From assembly GCF_014171595.1 (NCBI RefSeq), contig NZ_CP050451.1, positions 5,287,292-5,351,291 of the forward strand: a stretch of 64,000 nt of DNA, written 5' to 3'. This stretch comes from Massilia sp. Se16.2.3 (GTDB lineage: Bacteria; Pseudomonadota; Gammaproteobacteria; Burkholderiales; Burkholderiaceae_D). The first letter of the stretch is position 1. The number at the start of each line of letters is the position of its first letter. The translations under genes and the position numbers were made by a program. Positions 36,712 to 46,687 of this stretch are shown piece after piece. The notes beneath the pieces were generated by a model. That model was not told the DNA's origin. It worked only from the letters and a program-made list of their open reading frames with translations, and made no database searches.

Positions 36712-38996
36712 ATGCCCCATCCGGAATCCAAGCAGACCAGCCCCCTCCCCGGCGTCCCCACCCAGCGCGGTTGGGCGCCCCTGGCGCTGGCTGGACTGGT
36801 TTTCCTTGCCTCATTGTTGCTCACCTATTGGGCCTGGAACAGTGCGCGCCGCGATGTCGTGGCCGACCTCGGCGCCCAGTTCGACTACCGCGCACGCGAC
36901 CTGGCCAACAGCACAGGGCGGCGCATGGCCGTCTACGAACAGGTGTTGCGCGGCACCCGTGGCTTCATGCGCGGCAATGTCGCCATCAGCCGCGCCGAGT
37001 TCGCCGAGTATTTTCGTATCCAGAATCTGCAGGAACATTTTCCCGGCATCGAGGCGCTCGGCATTGCCAGCATCATTCCGCCCCGGCAGGTGGCCGAGCA
37101 CCAGGCGGCGGTGCGGGCCCAGGGCTTTCCCGACTACACGACTCATCCGGACACGAGCCTTGGCCTGATCACCTCGATCACCCATATCGAACCGTTTGCC
37201 GGGCGCAACCTGCGCGCCTTCGGCTTCGACATGTACGGCGAACCGACCCGCCGCGCCGCGATGATCGCCGCGCGCGACAGCGGCGCCGCCGCCGTCCGGG
37301 CAAGGTGGTGCTGGTGCAGGAAGGCCGCAATGCCCAGCCGGGCTTCCTGATGTACCTGCCGGTGTACCGCGCCGGCATGCCGGCCGCGACCATCGAACAG
37401 CGCCGCGCCGCCATCGCCGGCTGGGTGTATGCCCCGTTCCGGATGGCCGACCTGATGCGCGGCATCGGCGGTACCCACGCGGCCGATTTGCAGGTGGCGG
37501 TCTACGACGGCCCGCGTGCCGATCCGGCGGCGCTGCTGTACCGCTCCGAAGACACGGCGGGCTGGCGCCGGCCGCTATTCCAGCAGACGCTGCCGGCCAC
37601 GGTCGCCGGCCGTCCGTGGACGCTCGAGATCGCCTCCTCCGCCAGTTTCGAAGCGCGCCTCGACAGCCGCCGTCCGCGCGCAATCGCGGTGGCCGGCGTC
37701 GGCCTGGGCTTCCTGCTGTCCCTGATCGTCTGGCTGCTGGCCAGCGCCCGCCGCCGCGCGATGGGGCTGGCGCGGGCCATGACGCTGGAGCTGCGCGAAG
37801 CCTACGAACATATCGAGGCCGAGCGCGCGCGCATGTACGTGATCCTGCAGAACGCCTACGACGCCTTCGTTGCCGTCGATGCCCGGGGCCGCGTCACCGA
37901 CTGGAATGCCCGGGCGGTGCAGCTGTTCGGCTGGCAGGAGCTGGAAGCAGTCGGGCGCGACGTCGGCGAACTGCTGCTGCCGCCCCAGCAGCGTGCAGCC
38001 GGCCGCGGCTTTGCCCAGTTCGCGCCCGACGGCCGGGGCCTGGCCGTGGGCGTGCCGCTCGAGATCGTCGCGCAGCGCCGCGACGGCAGCCCGGTGCCGG
38101 TCGAGATCGTCGTCGCCGCCCTGCCCGCCGAAGTGGGCGCCGGCGCCAGCGCCTTCCTGCGCGACCTGCGCCCGCGGCGCGAACTCGAGGCGCGCGAGCG
38201 GCTGCGCCAGCAACGCCTGGACGAGGCGCGCACGGCGCTGGCCCGATCGCAGAAACTGGAAGCGGTGGGCAAGCTGACCGGCGGCGTTGCCCACGACTTC
38301 AACAATATCCTGCACATCATCAGTGCCAACGTGCAGCTGCTGCTGAAGTCGAACAACAATGCCGAGAAGCGCCTGCGCAGCATCCTCGACGCGGTCGAGC
38401 GTGGCTCGAAACTGTCGGCGCAGCTGCTGGCGTTTGCCCGGCGCCAGCCGCTGCACCCGAGCGTGGTGAACGTGCGCAGCCTGCTCGAACGCATGGACAG
38501 CCTGCTGCAGCGCGCGGCCGGCGAATCGGTGGCGATCGACCTGGCCGGCGGCGCCACGCTGTGGAATGCCCTGGTCGACCCGAACCAGCTCGAGAACGTG
38601 ATCCTGAACCTCGTCATCAACGCGCGCGATGCCATGGGCGGCAAGGGCAAGGTGACGATCGCGCTCGACAATCTGTCCATCGACAGCGCCGCCGCCACGG
38701 CCGACCCGGAGATCGAACCGGGCGAGTACGTGCGCATCGCCGTGACCGATACCGGCGAAGGCATGCCGCCGGAAGTCATGGAGCGCGCCTTCGAACCCTT
38801 CTTCACCACCAAGCCCGAAGGCAAGGGCACGGGCCTGGGACTGTCGATGGCCCATGGCTTCGTCAAGCAGAGCGGCGGCCACATCCGCATTGCCAGCGTG
38901 CCCGGCGAAGGCACGACGGTCAGCATCTACCTGCCGCGCACGATGGCCGAGGCGGACGACCTGGCGACGGCACTGGCGGGCAAGCCGGCGCAGTAG
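36712..38996 (+). CDS. CHASE-PAS membrane sensor histidine kinase (frameshifted)
   Basis: About 762 residues after restoring one base near 37305. It has TM1 (ALAGLVFLASLLLTYWAW), a periplasmic CHASE domain (FPGIEALGIASIIPPRQVAE, GRNLRAFGFDMYGEP) and TM2 (IAVAGVGLGFLLSLIVWLLA). A PAS domain (DAFVAVDARGRVTDWNARAV) and the kinase follow, with H-box GGVAHDFNNILH, N-box NLVINARDAM, and ATP lid DTGEGMPPE and GTGLGLSMAHGF. There is no receiver. The start ATG 36712 is preferred over GTG 36688. CHASE domains bind small extracellular ligands; the ligand is unknown. The kinase core closely resembles that of the LOV kinase at 29.4 kb. Confidence 0.85.
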
Positions 38997-39074
38997 CAAC
39001 GCAGGGCACGGGCGACATGCTCTTCGTTCGCACCTGCCAGCGGCTTGCCGAGCCACAGCGATTGCCGGCCCGTA

Positions 39075-40075
39075 TCACACGTCTTCCCTCCTTTCGCGCT
39101 GCACGGCCAGCAGGCGGCGCGCGATCGCCTCGACGTGGCGTTCATCCGTGCCGCAGCAACCGCCGACGATGTTCAGCCGCGGCAGCAGCCCATGGAGGGC
39201 CAGGTAGTCCTCGCCCAGCTGCTGCGGGTCTCCATCGCCCTGCTCGGTTGATTCGTCGAGCTCGGCGTGGCTGCGGCGCGAGGCGTTGGCGCGCAGGCCG
39301 CGCAGGCGCCGGCGCCAGGCCCCTCGGTTTGCAGCGCCGGCTCGACATGGCTCGGATGCGCGCAATTGATCATGTAATAGGCGGGATAGGCCCCGGTCTC
39401 GGCATCGGTGCGCGCAATCGCTTCGTCCAGCGGGTCGCCCGAAGGCAGCCGGCCTCCGTGTTCGAGGGTAAACGAAATGGCCACCGGCATGTCGCAGGCC
39501 GCGGCGGCGTCGACGATGCCGATCGCCTCGTCCGGGTAGGTGATGGTGAAGGCGGCGACCATGTCGGCATCGGTGGCGGCGAAGGTGGCGATCTGCGCCA
39601 GGTGGTAGTCGTGCGCCTGGGCCGCCCCCATGCGCTCGCCAGTATGGTAGCCATCGCCGCGCGGGCCGACCTTGCCGCTGATGACGATGGGGATGGCCGC
39701 GCCTGCCTGGGGCGTGGCGCCCGGCGCCGGGGCGGCTTCGCAGGCATCGCGCACCGCCGCCACCAGCGCCACGGCGTCGCGGTTGGCCTCGGCCAGGGCG
39801 AGCTCGTTGTAGCCGAGCTTGCGGCCCCAGTCGGGGTTGGCGCGCCAGGTCGGCGTTTCCAGCACCAGACCGGTGCGGTGCAGCTGGGCGAGGCGCACGA
39901 AGCGTTCGAAATAGGCACGCAGGGCGGCGCGCCCCTCCTCCTCGCGCAGCAGTACGAAGGAGGCGAACGAGGGCAGGTGAAGCCCCTGCTGGAAGCTGAG
40001 CATCGTTTCCAGCCCGGCGTCGGCCAGGAACAGCCGGCCACCCTGCTGGGGCAAGCGCTTGCGGTAGCGGTTCAT
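39075..40075 (-). CDS. mmuM: homocysteine S-methyltransferase (frameshifted)
   Basis: Zinc-dependent enzyme making methionine from homocysteine with S-methylmethionine or a similar donor. About 333 residues: the N-terminal FLADAGLETMLSFQQG, the barrel core LVLETPTWRANPDWG, the first Zn ligand region MINCAHPSHVEP and, after correction near 39322, the twin-cysteine ligand NIVGGCCGTDERHVEA. The ATG at 40075 has a strong GGAGG leader. The gene is divergent from the P450 gene. The symbol is assigned by family; some homologues act on other methyl donors. Confidence 0.82.
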
Positions 40076-40338
40076 AGTGCCTCCAGGAAAAACTCGCCGT
40101 GCCGGCATCGCTAGCTTGGAACACATCGCCCTGCCGCTGGTTCCCGCAAGTGCGTGGCGCGCGCCTGAGCTGCCACAACACGCCCGCCTCCAGCGCCTTC
40201 ACTGCGGCGGCAACCGGCTGCTGTTGCATAAAGTGCGACATTGGCGCGACATGAGGCGGGACAAGCTGCCGAGCGCGCGCCAGCGCACATTGCGCGCGGG
40301 CGCGCTCTGGCACACTCGGCATCAAAAGGAGAGCGACC
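40076..40338. promoter_or_regulatory. divergent promoter region, mmuM / P450
   Basis: The 263 bases contain a short direct repeat: GCGACAT occurs at about 40236 and again at about 40246, followed by GGGACA. A TTGCAT hexamer lies just upstream. The repeat spacing of about one helical turn could be an operator. No gene is supported here. Confidence 0.35.
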
Positions 40339-41625
40339 ATGACCGAGCACCATCGATCCGCCCAGCCCGTACATCGCGCCGTGCCGCAAGCGCCCGGCTT
40401 CGACAACACCACCGCGCTGCTCAGCGAAGGCTACCGTTTCATCGGCAACCGCTGCGACGCCCTCGGCACCGACATGTTTTCCACCCGCCTGATGCTCAAG
40501 CGCGTGGTCTGCATGCGCGGCGAAGCGGCAGCGCGCATGTTCTACCAGCCGAATCGCTTCACGCGCCGCGGCGCGATCCCGCCCACGGCGCTGGCCCTGC
40601 TGCAGGACCACGGCAGCGCCCACACCCTCGACGGCGAGATGCACCGGGTGCGCAAGGCGATGATGATGGCGATCCAGTCGCCGGAAAGCCGTGCGCGCCT
40701 GGTGGCGCTGGCCGAAGCCGAATGGCGCCGCCACTTCGCGCGCTGGACGCGGCTGCGCAAGGTGGTGCTGATCCGGGAAGCGCAGGCCGTGCTCTGCCGC
40801 GCCGCCTGCGCCTGGGCCGGGGTGCCTTTGGTGAACGAGGAAGAGGCCGTGCTGCGCACCGCCGAATTCTCGGCCATGATCGACGGCGCCGGCGCGGTCG
40901 GTCCGCGCAACTGGCTGGGGCAATCGCTGCGGCGCCATACCGAGGAGTGGGCGCGCGGCCACATCGAGGCGGTACGGATGGGGCGCCCGGTCGATCCAGC
41001 CAGCCCGCTGGCGACGATCGCCTTCCACCGCGACGCCGACGGCGAGGTGCTGTCGATGGAGCATGCCGGCGTGGAGCTGATCAATATCCTGCGGCCGGTG
41101 GTGGCGGTGGCACGCTACATCGTCTTCGGCGCGCTGGCGCTGCACGAGTTCCCGCAATGGCGCGCACGCGTGGGCAGCGACGATGCCGCGCTGCAGATGT
41201 TCGTACAGGAGGTGCGCCGCTACTACCCCTTCTTCCCGGCCATTGGCGGACGCGCCAGCACCGCCTTCGAGTGGAACGGGCTGCAGTTCGCCAAGGGCGA
41301 CTGGGTGCTGCTCGACATGTTCGGCACGAATCGCCATCCGGGTACCTGGGGCGACGGCGACAGCTTCCGCCCCGAGCGTTTCGATGGCTGGCAGGGTAGC
41401 GGCTTCGACCTGATTCCCCAGGGCGGCGGCGAATATGCCACCAGCCACCGCTGTCCGGGCGAGATGGCGACCGTGGAGCTGACGAAGTCGGCCCTGCGGC
41501 TACTGGCCACCGAAGTCGACTACGACGTGCCGCAGCAGAACCTCGACATCAGCCTGGCGCGCATGCCGACCCTGCCGACCAGCGGTGTCGAGATCGGCCA
41601 CGTGCGCCTGGCGCGCGCCAGCTGA
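40339..41625 (+). CDS. CYP152-family fatty-acid peroxygenase cytochrome P450
   Basis: 428 residues, intact, ATG preceded by AAGGAG. The heme-thiolate loop SHRCPGEM places the axial Cys at 372. In the I helix ILRPVVAVARY (Arg252-Pro253) replaces the usual acid-alcohol pair. This Arg-Pro signature marks CYP152 peroxygenases (P450 BS-beta, SP-alpha, OleT), in which the fatty-acid carboxylate bound by Arg lets hydrogen peroxide drive alpha/beta-hydroxylation or decarboxylation without a reductase. Consistently, no ferredoxin or reductase gene is nearby. Which product is formed depends on residues I cannot assign by eye. Confidence 0.88.
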   Translation: MTEHHRSAQPVHRAVPQAPGFDNTTALLSEGYRFIGNRCDALGTDMFSTRLMLKRVVCMRGEAAARMFYQPNRFTRRGAIPPTALALLQDHGSAHTLDGEMHRVRKAMMMAIQSPESRARLVALAEAEWRRHFARWTRLRKVVLIREAQAVLCRAACAWAGVPLVNEEEAVLRTAEFSAMIDGAGAVGPRNWLGQSLRRHTEEWARGHIEAVRMGRPVDPASPLATIAFHRDADGEVLSMEHAGVELINILRPVVAVARYIVFGALALHEFPQWRARVGSDDAALQMFVQEVRRYYPFFPAIGGRASTAFEWNGLQFAKGDWVLLDMFGTNRHPGTWGDGDSFRPERFDGWQGSGFDLIPQGGGEYATSHRCPGEMATVELTKSALRLLATEVDYDVPQQNLDISLARMPTLPTSGVEIGHVRLARAS

Positions 41626-41649
41626 GGGCGGACGCTGCCGGGACGCGGC

Positions 41650-43595
41650 TCAGGCGGCGCGCGCGGCGGCCTGCGGTGGCGCGACGCAGGCCTGGGAAGG
41701 ATCGTGCACGGCCACGCGCCCGCGTCCGTGCAGCTTGGCATCGTACATCGCCGCATCGGCGCAGCGCAGCAAGCCGTCGGCATCGTCGCCGCAATCGGGC
41801 GCGACCGCCACGCCCAGGCTGGCGGAAATCGACAGCGTGAACCCTTCGGTGACGAAGGGCCGGTTCAGCTCGCGCAGGATGTCCTCGGCCACCTTGCGCG
41901 CGTCGCCGCTGTCGGACACGCGCGGCAGCAGCACGACGAATTCGTCTCCGCCCAGGCGTGCCAGCGTGTCGCTCGCGCGCAGGGTGGCGCGCAGGCGCGT
42001 GGCCACCTGCTGCAGCAGGATGTCGCCGACCGCGTGGCCATAGGTGTCGTTGACGGGCTTGAACTTGTCGAGGTCGAAGAAGATGAGGCCAAGCTTGTGC
42101 CCTTCGCGCTGCGCCGCCAGCAGTGCCTGGCGCAGGCGGTCGGCCAGCAGCAGGCGGTTCGGCAGGCCGGTCAGCATATCGTGATGGGCCTGGTGGCGCA
42201 TCGCGTCTTCCTGCAGCTTGCGCGCATCGATATCGGCCACGGTGCCGACGATGCGCAGGGGTTCGCCGGTGACGGCACGGCCGGCGACCTGGCCGCGCGC
42301 CAGTACCCAGCGCCAGTTGCCATTGCCCAGGCGGGTGCGGTACTGGACGACATAGTCGGGCGTGGCGCCGGCCAGGTGGGCGTCGAGCGCGCGCAGCACT
42401 GGCGCGGCGTCGTCCGGATGGGCCATCAGGCGGAAGGCGTTGCGGTCGAAGGGCATCAGGGTGGCGGGCGCATCGACGATGCCCCGGGCGCTCGGCGACA
42501 AGGTCACCAGGCCGCTGGAAAAACTGTAGTCCCAGACGCCCCGCCGGCCGCCGCGTTCAGCGCCAGTTGCCAGCGCGCCTCGGCTGCGGCCAGCGAGGCG
42601 ATGCCGCGCTGGCGGTTGTCCGAGGCCGCCACGGCTGCCCAGCCCGCCAGTGCCAGCACCGGGGAGACCCCGATCCCCGTGTAGAGCAGGCTGTCCTGCT
42701 GGCGGGCGTACTGGGCGTCGGCCTCGCGCACCGACTGGCCGACCGTCACCACCAGGCCATAGTCGGACAGCCTGCGCCAGCCGTAGTGGCGGTCGACGCC
42801 GTCGAGCCGGCTTACCCGCTGGAACGTGCCGTAGGAGCCGCTGCCCGGCATGTAGGGAAAGCCCGTCAGCACCTTGCCGCTGTCGCGCATGGTGAGGTCG
42901 TGCGTGGTGCGGGCGATGACGACGCCGCCCACGCGTACCAGTGCGATCGAGGCATCCGCGCCAATCTTGATGTTGCTGTAAAAGCGGGAAAAATAGTCCG
43001 GCGCGACGCCGGCGATGATGACGCCGGCCAGCTTGCCGTCGCGGTCGAGGATGGGACGCGAGAACTGCACCGTCCAGCGTCCGGACAGGCGGCCCTTGAC
43101 CGGTGTGCCGATGTAGAGGCGGTCGGGCGGCGCATCGCCAGGGTAGCCCAGGTGCGCGCGCACATGGTCACGGTCGCCCAGGTCGACCTGGGCAGGCGCG
43201 CCGGCGATATTCGAGAACACCACCCGCCCGCGCGCATCCGTCACCGCCAGGTTGATCGCCAGGGTGCCGTGCAGGTGCGAGTTGAGTTCGCCTGCGATGT
43301 CGGCGAAGTGCTCGGGATTGCGCAGCCAGCTCAGGCGCAACTGGCTGAGCGACAGGTCGATCGTCACCATGCTCGAGCGCACTTCCTCGGCAAAGGCGTG
43401 CGCCAGGTTCTGGACATTGCGCTGGCTGTCCTCGCGCGCCGTGTCGGTCAGTTGCAGGCGCTGGTAAACGACGAAGCCCCAGACCAGCGGCAAGCCGATG
43501 GCGAGAAACACCGCCAGGCGGCGCAGCACGCCGGGACGGAAATAGGCCCCGGAAGCGCCGCTGGCACGCAACGATTGGATGGTTTGGAGGGGCAT
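41650..43595 (-). CDS. membrane diguanylate cyclase: periplasmic PDC/Cache sensor-PAS-GGDEF (frameshifted)
   Basis: About 648 residues after restoring a G in the G4 run near 42540. TM1 (LRRLAVFLAIGLPLVWGFVV), a periplasmic Cache-like domain (GDRDHVRAHLGYP, LSGRWTVQFSRPILDRDG, VIIAGVAPDYFSRFY) and TM2 come first. A PAS domain (MAHPDDAAPVLRAL, YRTRLGNGNWRWVLARG) and the GGDEF domain with active site ARLGGDEFVVLL follow. RASD five residues before GGDEF is an intact inhibitory I-site (RxxD). It therefore likely makes c-di-GMP in response to an extracytoplasmic ligand, with product feedback. The start ATG 43595 follows GGAGG. Confidence 0.87.
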
Positions 43596-43706
43596 GGCCG
43601 GGATGACCCGGCATGATGCTGCCGGCCTGTCGATTGACGAAAGATTATTTGAGGAAATTCTACCGGTGCGATATATGCAGGACAAGTAAAACTGATGAAT
43701 TGTTGT

Positions 43707-43783
43707 TTGTAGGCATCATCCTACAAGCTGTGACCTGAAAGAAATATACTTTCATCCCCAGACCACCATGAAATAATATTTCA
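43707..43783. promoter_or_regulatory. three palindromes between diguanylate cyclase and rnz
   Basis: In an AT-rich 285-bp divergent intergenic region: TTGTAGG-N6-CCTACAA (43707-43726), TGAAAG-N7-CTTTCA (43736-43754) and the perfect 15-bp TGAAATA-A-TATTTCA (43769-43783). The last two share TGAAA/TTTCA half-sites. They look like binding sites for dimeric regulators; no regulator is identified. Confidence 0.5.
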
Positions 43784-43880
43784 CCGCGTGGCCGCTGCCT
43801 GTCCAGCCGTGCCTGATCGGCAATCCCGTGCCGCTCCCCCGGCCTTGCATCCATAATCGCCCCAGACACTGGAGGATGAT

Positions 43881-44849
43881 ATGGATGTGCAGTTCCTGGG
43901 CACCTCGTCGGGCACGCCGAGCCGAAGCCGCAATGTCGCCGGCCTGGCGCTGCGCGCGAGCGGTTCGAAACATTGGTACCTGGTCGATTGCGGCGAAGGC
44001 ACGCAGCACCGCCTGCTGCGCACCAGCCTGTCCGTGATCGGCCTGCGCGCGATTTTTATTACCCATATCCACGGCGACCATTGCTACGGCTTGCCGGGCC
44101 TGCTGGCCAGCGCCGGCCTGATGAACCGCAGCGAGCCGCTGCTGATTGCCGGTCCGCCAGCGGTGGAGCGCTTCGTGCGCGCGGTGATCGACACCACCGA
44201 GCTGCGCCTGCCCTACCCGCTCGACTTCGCCACCGTCGAGCCGGGCTGGACGAACGACACCCTGCCCGACCTGCGCATCGACGCCGCGCCGCTGTCGCAC
44301 CGGGTGCCCTCCCATGCCTACGGCTTCACGGAGAAGGCGGTCGAGCGCCGCCTCGACATCGGCCGCCTCGAGCGCGACGGCATCTCCTCCGGTCCCGGCT
44401 GGGGTCAGTTGCAGCGCGGACAGGACATCGAATTGCCTGACTGCCGCGTGGCGCGCAGTGCCGACTACCTGCTGCCTGGACGGCAGCCGCGCCGCATCGT
44501 CGTCGCCGGCGACAACGACACACCCATGCTGCTCGCCGAGCAGGTGCGCGATACGCACGTGCTGGTGCATGAAGCCACCTACACCGAGGAAGTCCTGCAA
44601 AAGGTAGGACCCGGCCCCCAGCACAGCTCGGCCCAGGCGGTGGCCGCCTTTGCCGAAACGGCCGGCGTGCCGAACCTGGTGCTCACCCATTTCAGCCCGC
44701 GCTACCAGCAAGGCGAGGGCAAGCTGTCGATGAACGCGCTCGAAGACGAGGCGCGCGCCGCCTACCATGGCGCCCTGTTCCTGGCCAGCGACCTGCAACG
44801 CTATGCGCTCGACCGCCACGGGGTGCTGGCGGCGCTGGCGGACGCCTGA
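43881..44849 (+). CDS. rnz: ribonuclease Z (tRNA 3' processing, ElaC family)
   Basis: 322 residues, a metallo-beta-lactamase fold nuclease. The N-terminal MDVQFLGTSSGTPSRSRNVA and the metal-binding motif FITHIHGDHCYGLPGLL are characteristic. Further metal ligands lie in PLSHRVPSHAYGF, VVAGDNDTP, LVHEATY and LVLTHFSPRY. It cleaves tRNA precursors 3' of the discriminator base, or trims RNA 3' ends as RNase BN. ATG 43881 has a GGAGG leader. Confidence 0.93.
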   Translation: MDVQFLGTSSGTPSRSRNVAGLALRASGSKHWYLVDCGEGTQHRLLRTSLSVIGLRAIFITHIHGDHCYGLPGLLASAGLMNRSEPLLIAGPPAVERFVRAVIDTTELRLPYPLDFATVEPGWTNDTLPDLRIDAAPLSHRVPSHAYGFTEKAVERRLDIGRLERDGISSGPGWGQLQRGQDIELPDCRVARSADYLLPGRQPRRIVVAGDNDTPMLLAEQVRDTHVLVHEATYTEEVLQKVGPGPQHSSAQAVAAFAETAGVPNLVLTHFSPRYQQGEGKLSMNALEDEARAAYHGALFLASDLQRYALDRHGVLAALADA

Positions 44850-45052
44850 CTGTCCACATGCCTGAGCTTGCCCAGCCTGTGGCATGGACAGGCCCTTTGA
44901 TGGTGTCATTTGACAACAATGTGAATATTCGTGAGGTTAACAGACGAATTGGCCGTTAGAATCGCGGCTAGTTTCCGAGCGGCAATAGACGCCACCGGAA
45001 TGGCACTGGCAATCCTGCCGGTGTTTCGCCCCGATTTTCACGGATTACTCTC

Positions 45053-45553
45053 ATGTTCTGCTCAGTATGTGGCACCCAGCAAGCGGACGCGGCGCAAGCC
45101 TGCGCCGTCTGCGCCGGTGTACCCGTTACTTCCGCCAACACGTCGACCGTCACCCCGGCTTCGGGTTACGAACCGCTGCCGCCCGGCATTGCCGGCTGGA
45201 GCTGGGGCGCCTTCCTCATGAATTGGATCTGGGCAATCGGCAACCGCACCTGGATCGGGCTGCTTGCGATCGTTCCCTTCATCGGCTTCTTCGTTTCCAT
45301 CTGGCTCGGCGTCAAGGGCCGTGAAATGGCGTGGAAAAACAAACACTGGGACAGTGTCGAGCACTTCAAGCGCGTCCAGCGCACGTGGACGATCTGGGGC
45401 GTGGTCCTGTGCCTGGCGCCTGCCGTGCTCATCACGATATCGATGGTGGCAGTGGCCATCCCGGCCTACCAGGGTTATGTCGAGAAATCCCGCCAGGCCC
45501 AGCTGCGTTTCGATGCGCAGAAGGCGGCGGACGCCGCCCCAGCTGTGCAATAA
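45053..45553 (+). CDS. zinc-ribbon membrane protein with pilin-like C-terminal helix
   Basis: 166 residues. The N-terminus has CSVCG and CAVC, a four-cysteine zinc ribbon. A linker and three hydrophobic segments follow (GAFLMNWIWAIGNRTWIGLL, IVPFIGFFVSIWLGV, IWGVVLCLAPAVLITISMVAV). The last segment continues AIPAYQGYVEKSRQAQ, strikingly like the N-terminal helix of type IV pilins but placed near the C-terminus and without a prepilin peptidase site. The WSWGAFLMNWIWAIGN stretch is typical of small zinc-ribbon/DUF membrane proteins. The function is unknown. It is followed by a good intrinsic terminator. Confidence 0.65.
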   Translation: MFCSVCGTQQADAAQACAVCAGVPVTSANTSTVTPASGYEPLPPGIAGWSWGAFLMNWIWAIGNRTWIGLLAIVPFIGFFVSIWLGVKGREMAWKNKHWDSVEHFKRVQRTWTIWGVVLCLAPAVLITISMVAVAIPAYQGYVEKSRQAQLRFDAQKAADAAPAVQ

Positions 45554-45598
45554 CCGGCACAGCCCATCCGACTGCGCCATGTCAGGCGCGCCAAGCGC

Positions 45599-45631
45599 AA
45601 GCCCACACCGATGCCTCGGGTGGGCTTTTTT
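45599..45631 (+). terminator. intrinsic terminator
   Basis: The stem AAGCCCAC / GTGGGCTT encloses a 13-base loop and is followed by a run of six T (45626-45631). It closes the zinc-ribbon gene. The T-run abuts the stop codon of the convergent gene. Confidence 0.85.
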
Positions 45632-46650
45632 CATTGCGCCTGCAGCTGCGCCCGCAGGCGGGCAAAGTGGGCATAGTCTTCCTTGCTGAGCGGAAAGCGC
45701 TCCAGCACCTGCAAGGCGCTGCCGCGCACGTCGCGGCTTTCCTGGCCATTCGCCGCCAGCGCCAGCAGGCTGTCCTTGACGCCCGGGTCGCGCGCCCCTG
45801 TCTGGGCAATCGCGAAAATCGCCGCCTGACGCACCTCTGGCGCGCTGTCGCCCGGGGCCTGGGCCAGGCGCGGGCCGCTCTCCCCGCTCTTGTCCCACTG
45901 CCCCAATTGCTGCAGGCTGCGGCTGCGCACGACGGGATCGGCGTGCTGCGACAGCGTGGTCAGTTGCGCGACCACCTGCGCCGCTTCGTCGGGATCGGCC
46001 GCACCGGCCTGCAAGGCGGACAGGGCGCCGATCAGCACCGCGGGCGACTGTTCGCTCGCCAGTACGCGCCGCGCCAGGCTGCGCGTCTCGGGCGCGTTCG
46101 GCGCCACGCTGCGCAGCATGTCGAAACCGAATGTGCGGTCGACCAGGTTGCCGCTGTTGGCCAGGCGATTGGCAAGGAACACGACGTCCGGCGCCTGCAC
46201 GGTGGACAGGATGGTTTTCAGGAGGTCGCGCGCCTGGGTGGTCTGCGCCGTGTCGTAAAAGCCGATCAGCTTGCGCCGCGCCGCCGGGTCGGTCTGCGCC
46301 AGCTTGCGTAGCCGGTCTTCCGCCTGGTAAGCCGCTTCGCCGCGCTCGCCCGGCTGCAGGGCGCTCGCCCACAAGGCGTCGACACCGGCGGCGGGTGGCA
46401 GGGTTGCCGCGGCGAGGTGTGCGCTCGCCTGCGCGGCCGCCGGCGGCGCGCTCCGTGCATCGCCAAAGCCCGGGCCGGCAGCCGGCTGGACGGTGGACGC
46501 CACCGGTCCGGGGGGCGCGGCGTCGGGAGCACGGATCAGCCAGGCCAGGCCGAAGCCGACGGCAAAGCTGAGCAGCACAGGGACGAGGCGCGATGGCAGG
46601 GATGGTACGTTCACGGTGCTGCTTTCCTTCTGCGACATGTTTTGACCCAT
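45631..46650 (-). CDS. membrane-anchored helical-repeat protein downstream of lipase
   Basis: 339 residues (ATG 46650; ATG 46638 is an alternative). There is an N-terminal anchor (LVPVLLSFAVGFGLAWLI), an Ala/Pro-rich linker, then about 240 residues of paired helices (DPAARRKLIGFYDTAQTT, APNAPETRSLARRVLASEQS, DPVVRSRSLQQLGQWD, APEVRQAAIFAIAQTGA) with a HEAT/ARM-like rhythm. It follows a secreted lipase gene by 37 bp, the place where lipase-specific foldases occur. The size and N-terminal anchor fit a foldase, but the RxxFDYxLSAxGE-type foldase motif is not seen. A role in lipase maturation is only suggested by context. Confidence 0.6.
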   Translation of the reverse strand: MGQNMSQKESSTVNVPSLPSRLVPVLLSFAVGFGLAWLIRAPDAAPPGPVASTVQPAAGPGFGDARSAPPAAAQASAHLAAATLPPAAGVDALWASALQPGERGEAAYQAEDRLRKLAQTDPAARRKLIGFYDTAQTTQARDLLKTILSTVQAPDVVFLANRLANSGNLVDRTFGFDMLRSVAPNAPETRSLARRVLASEQSPAVLIGALSALQAGAADPDEAAQVVAQLTTLSQHADPVVRSRSLQQLGQWDKSGESGPRLAQAPGDSAPEVRQAAIFAIAQTGARDPGVKDSLLALAANGQESRDVRGSALQVLERFPLSKEDYAHFARLRAQLQAQ

Positions 46651-46687
46651 GATCAGGCTGGACGAGCACGCCCGCCCAGCCCCGGCT

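Noticed and set aside
45631..46650. Lipase-specific foldase (Lif)
   Set aside because: Position and size fit, but the characteristic foldase motif is absent and the sequence has HEAT-like repeats.
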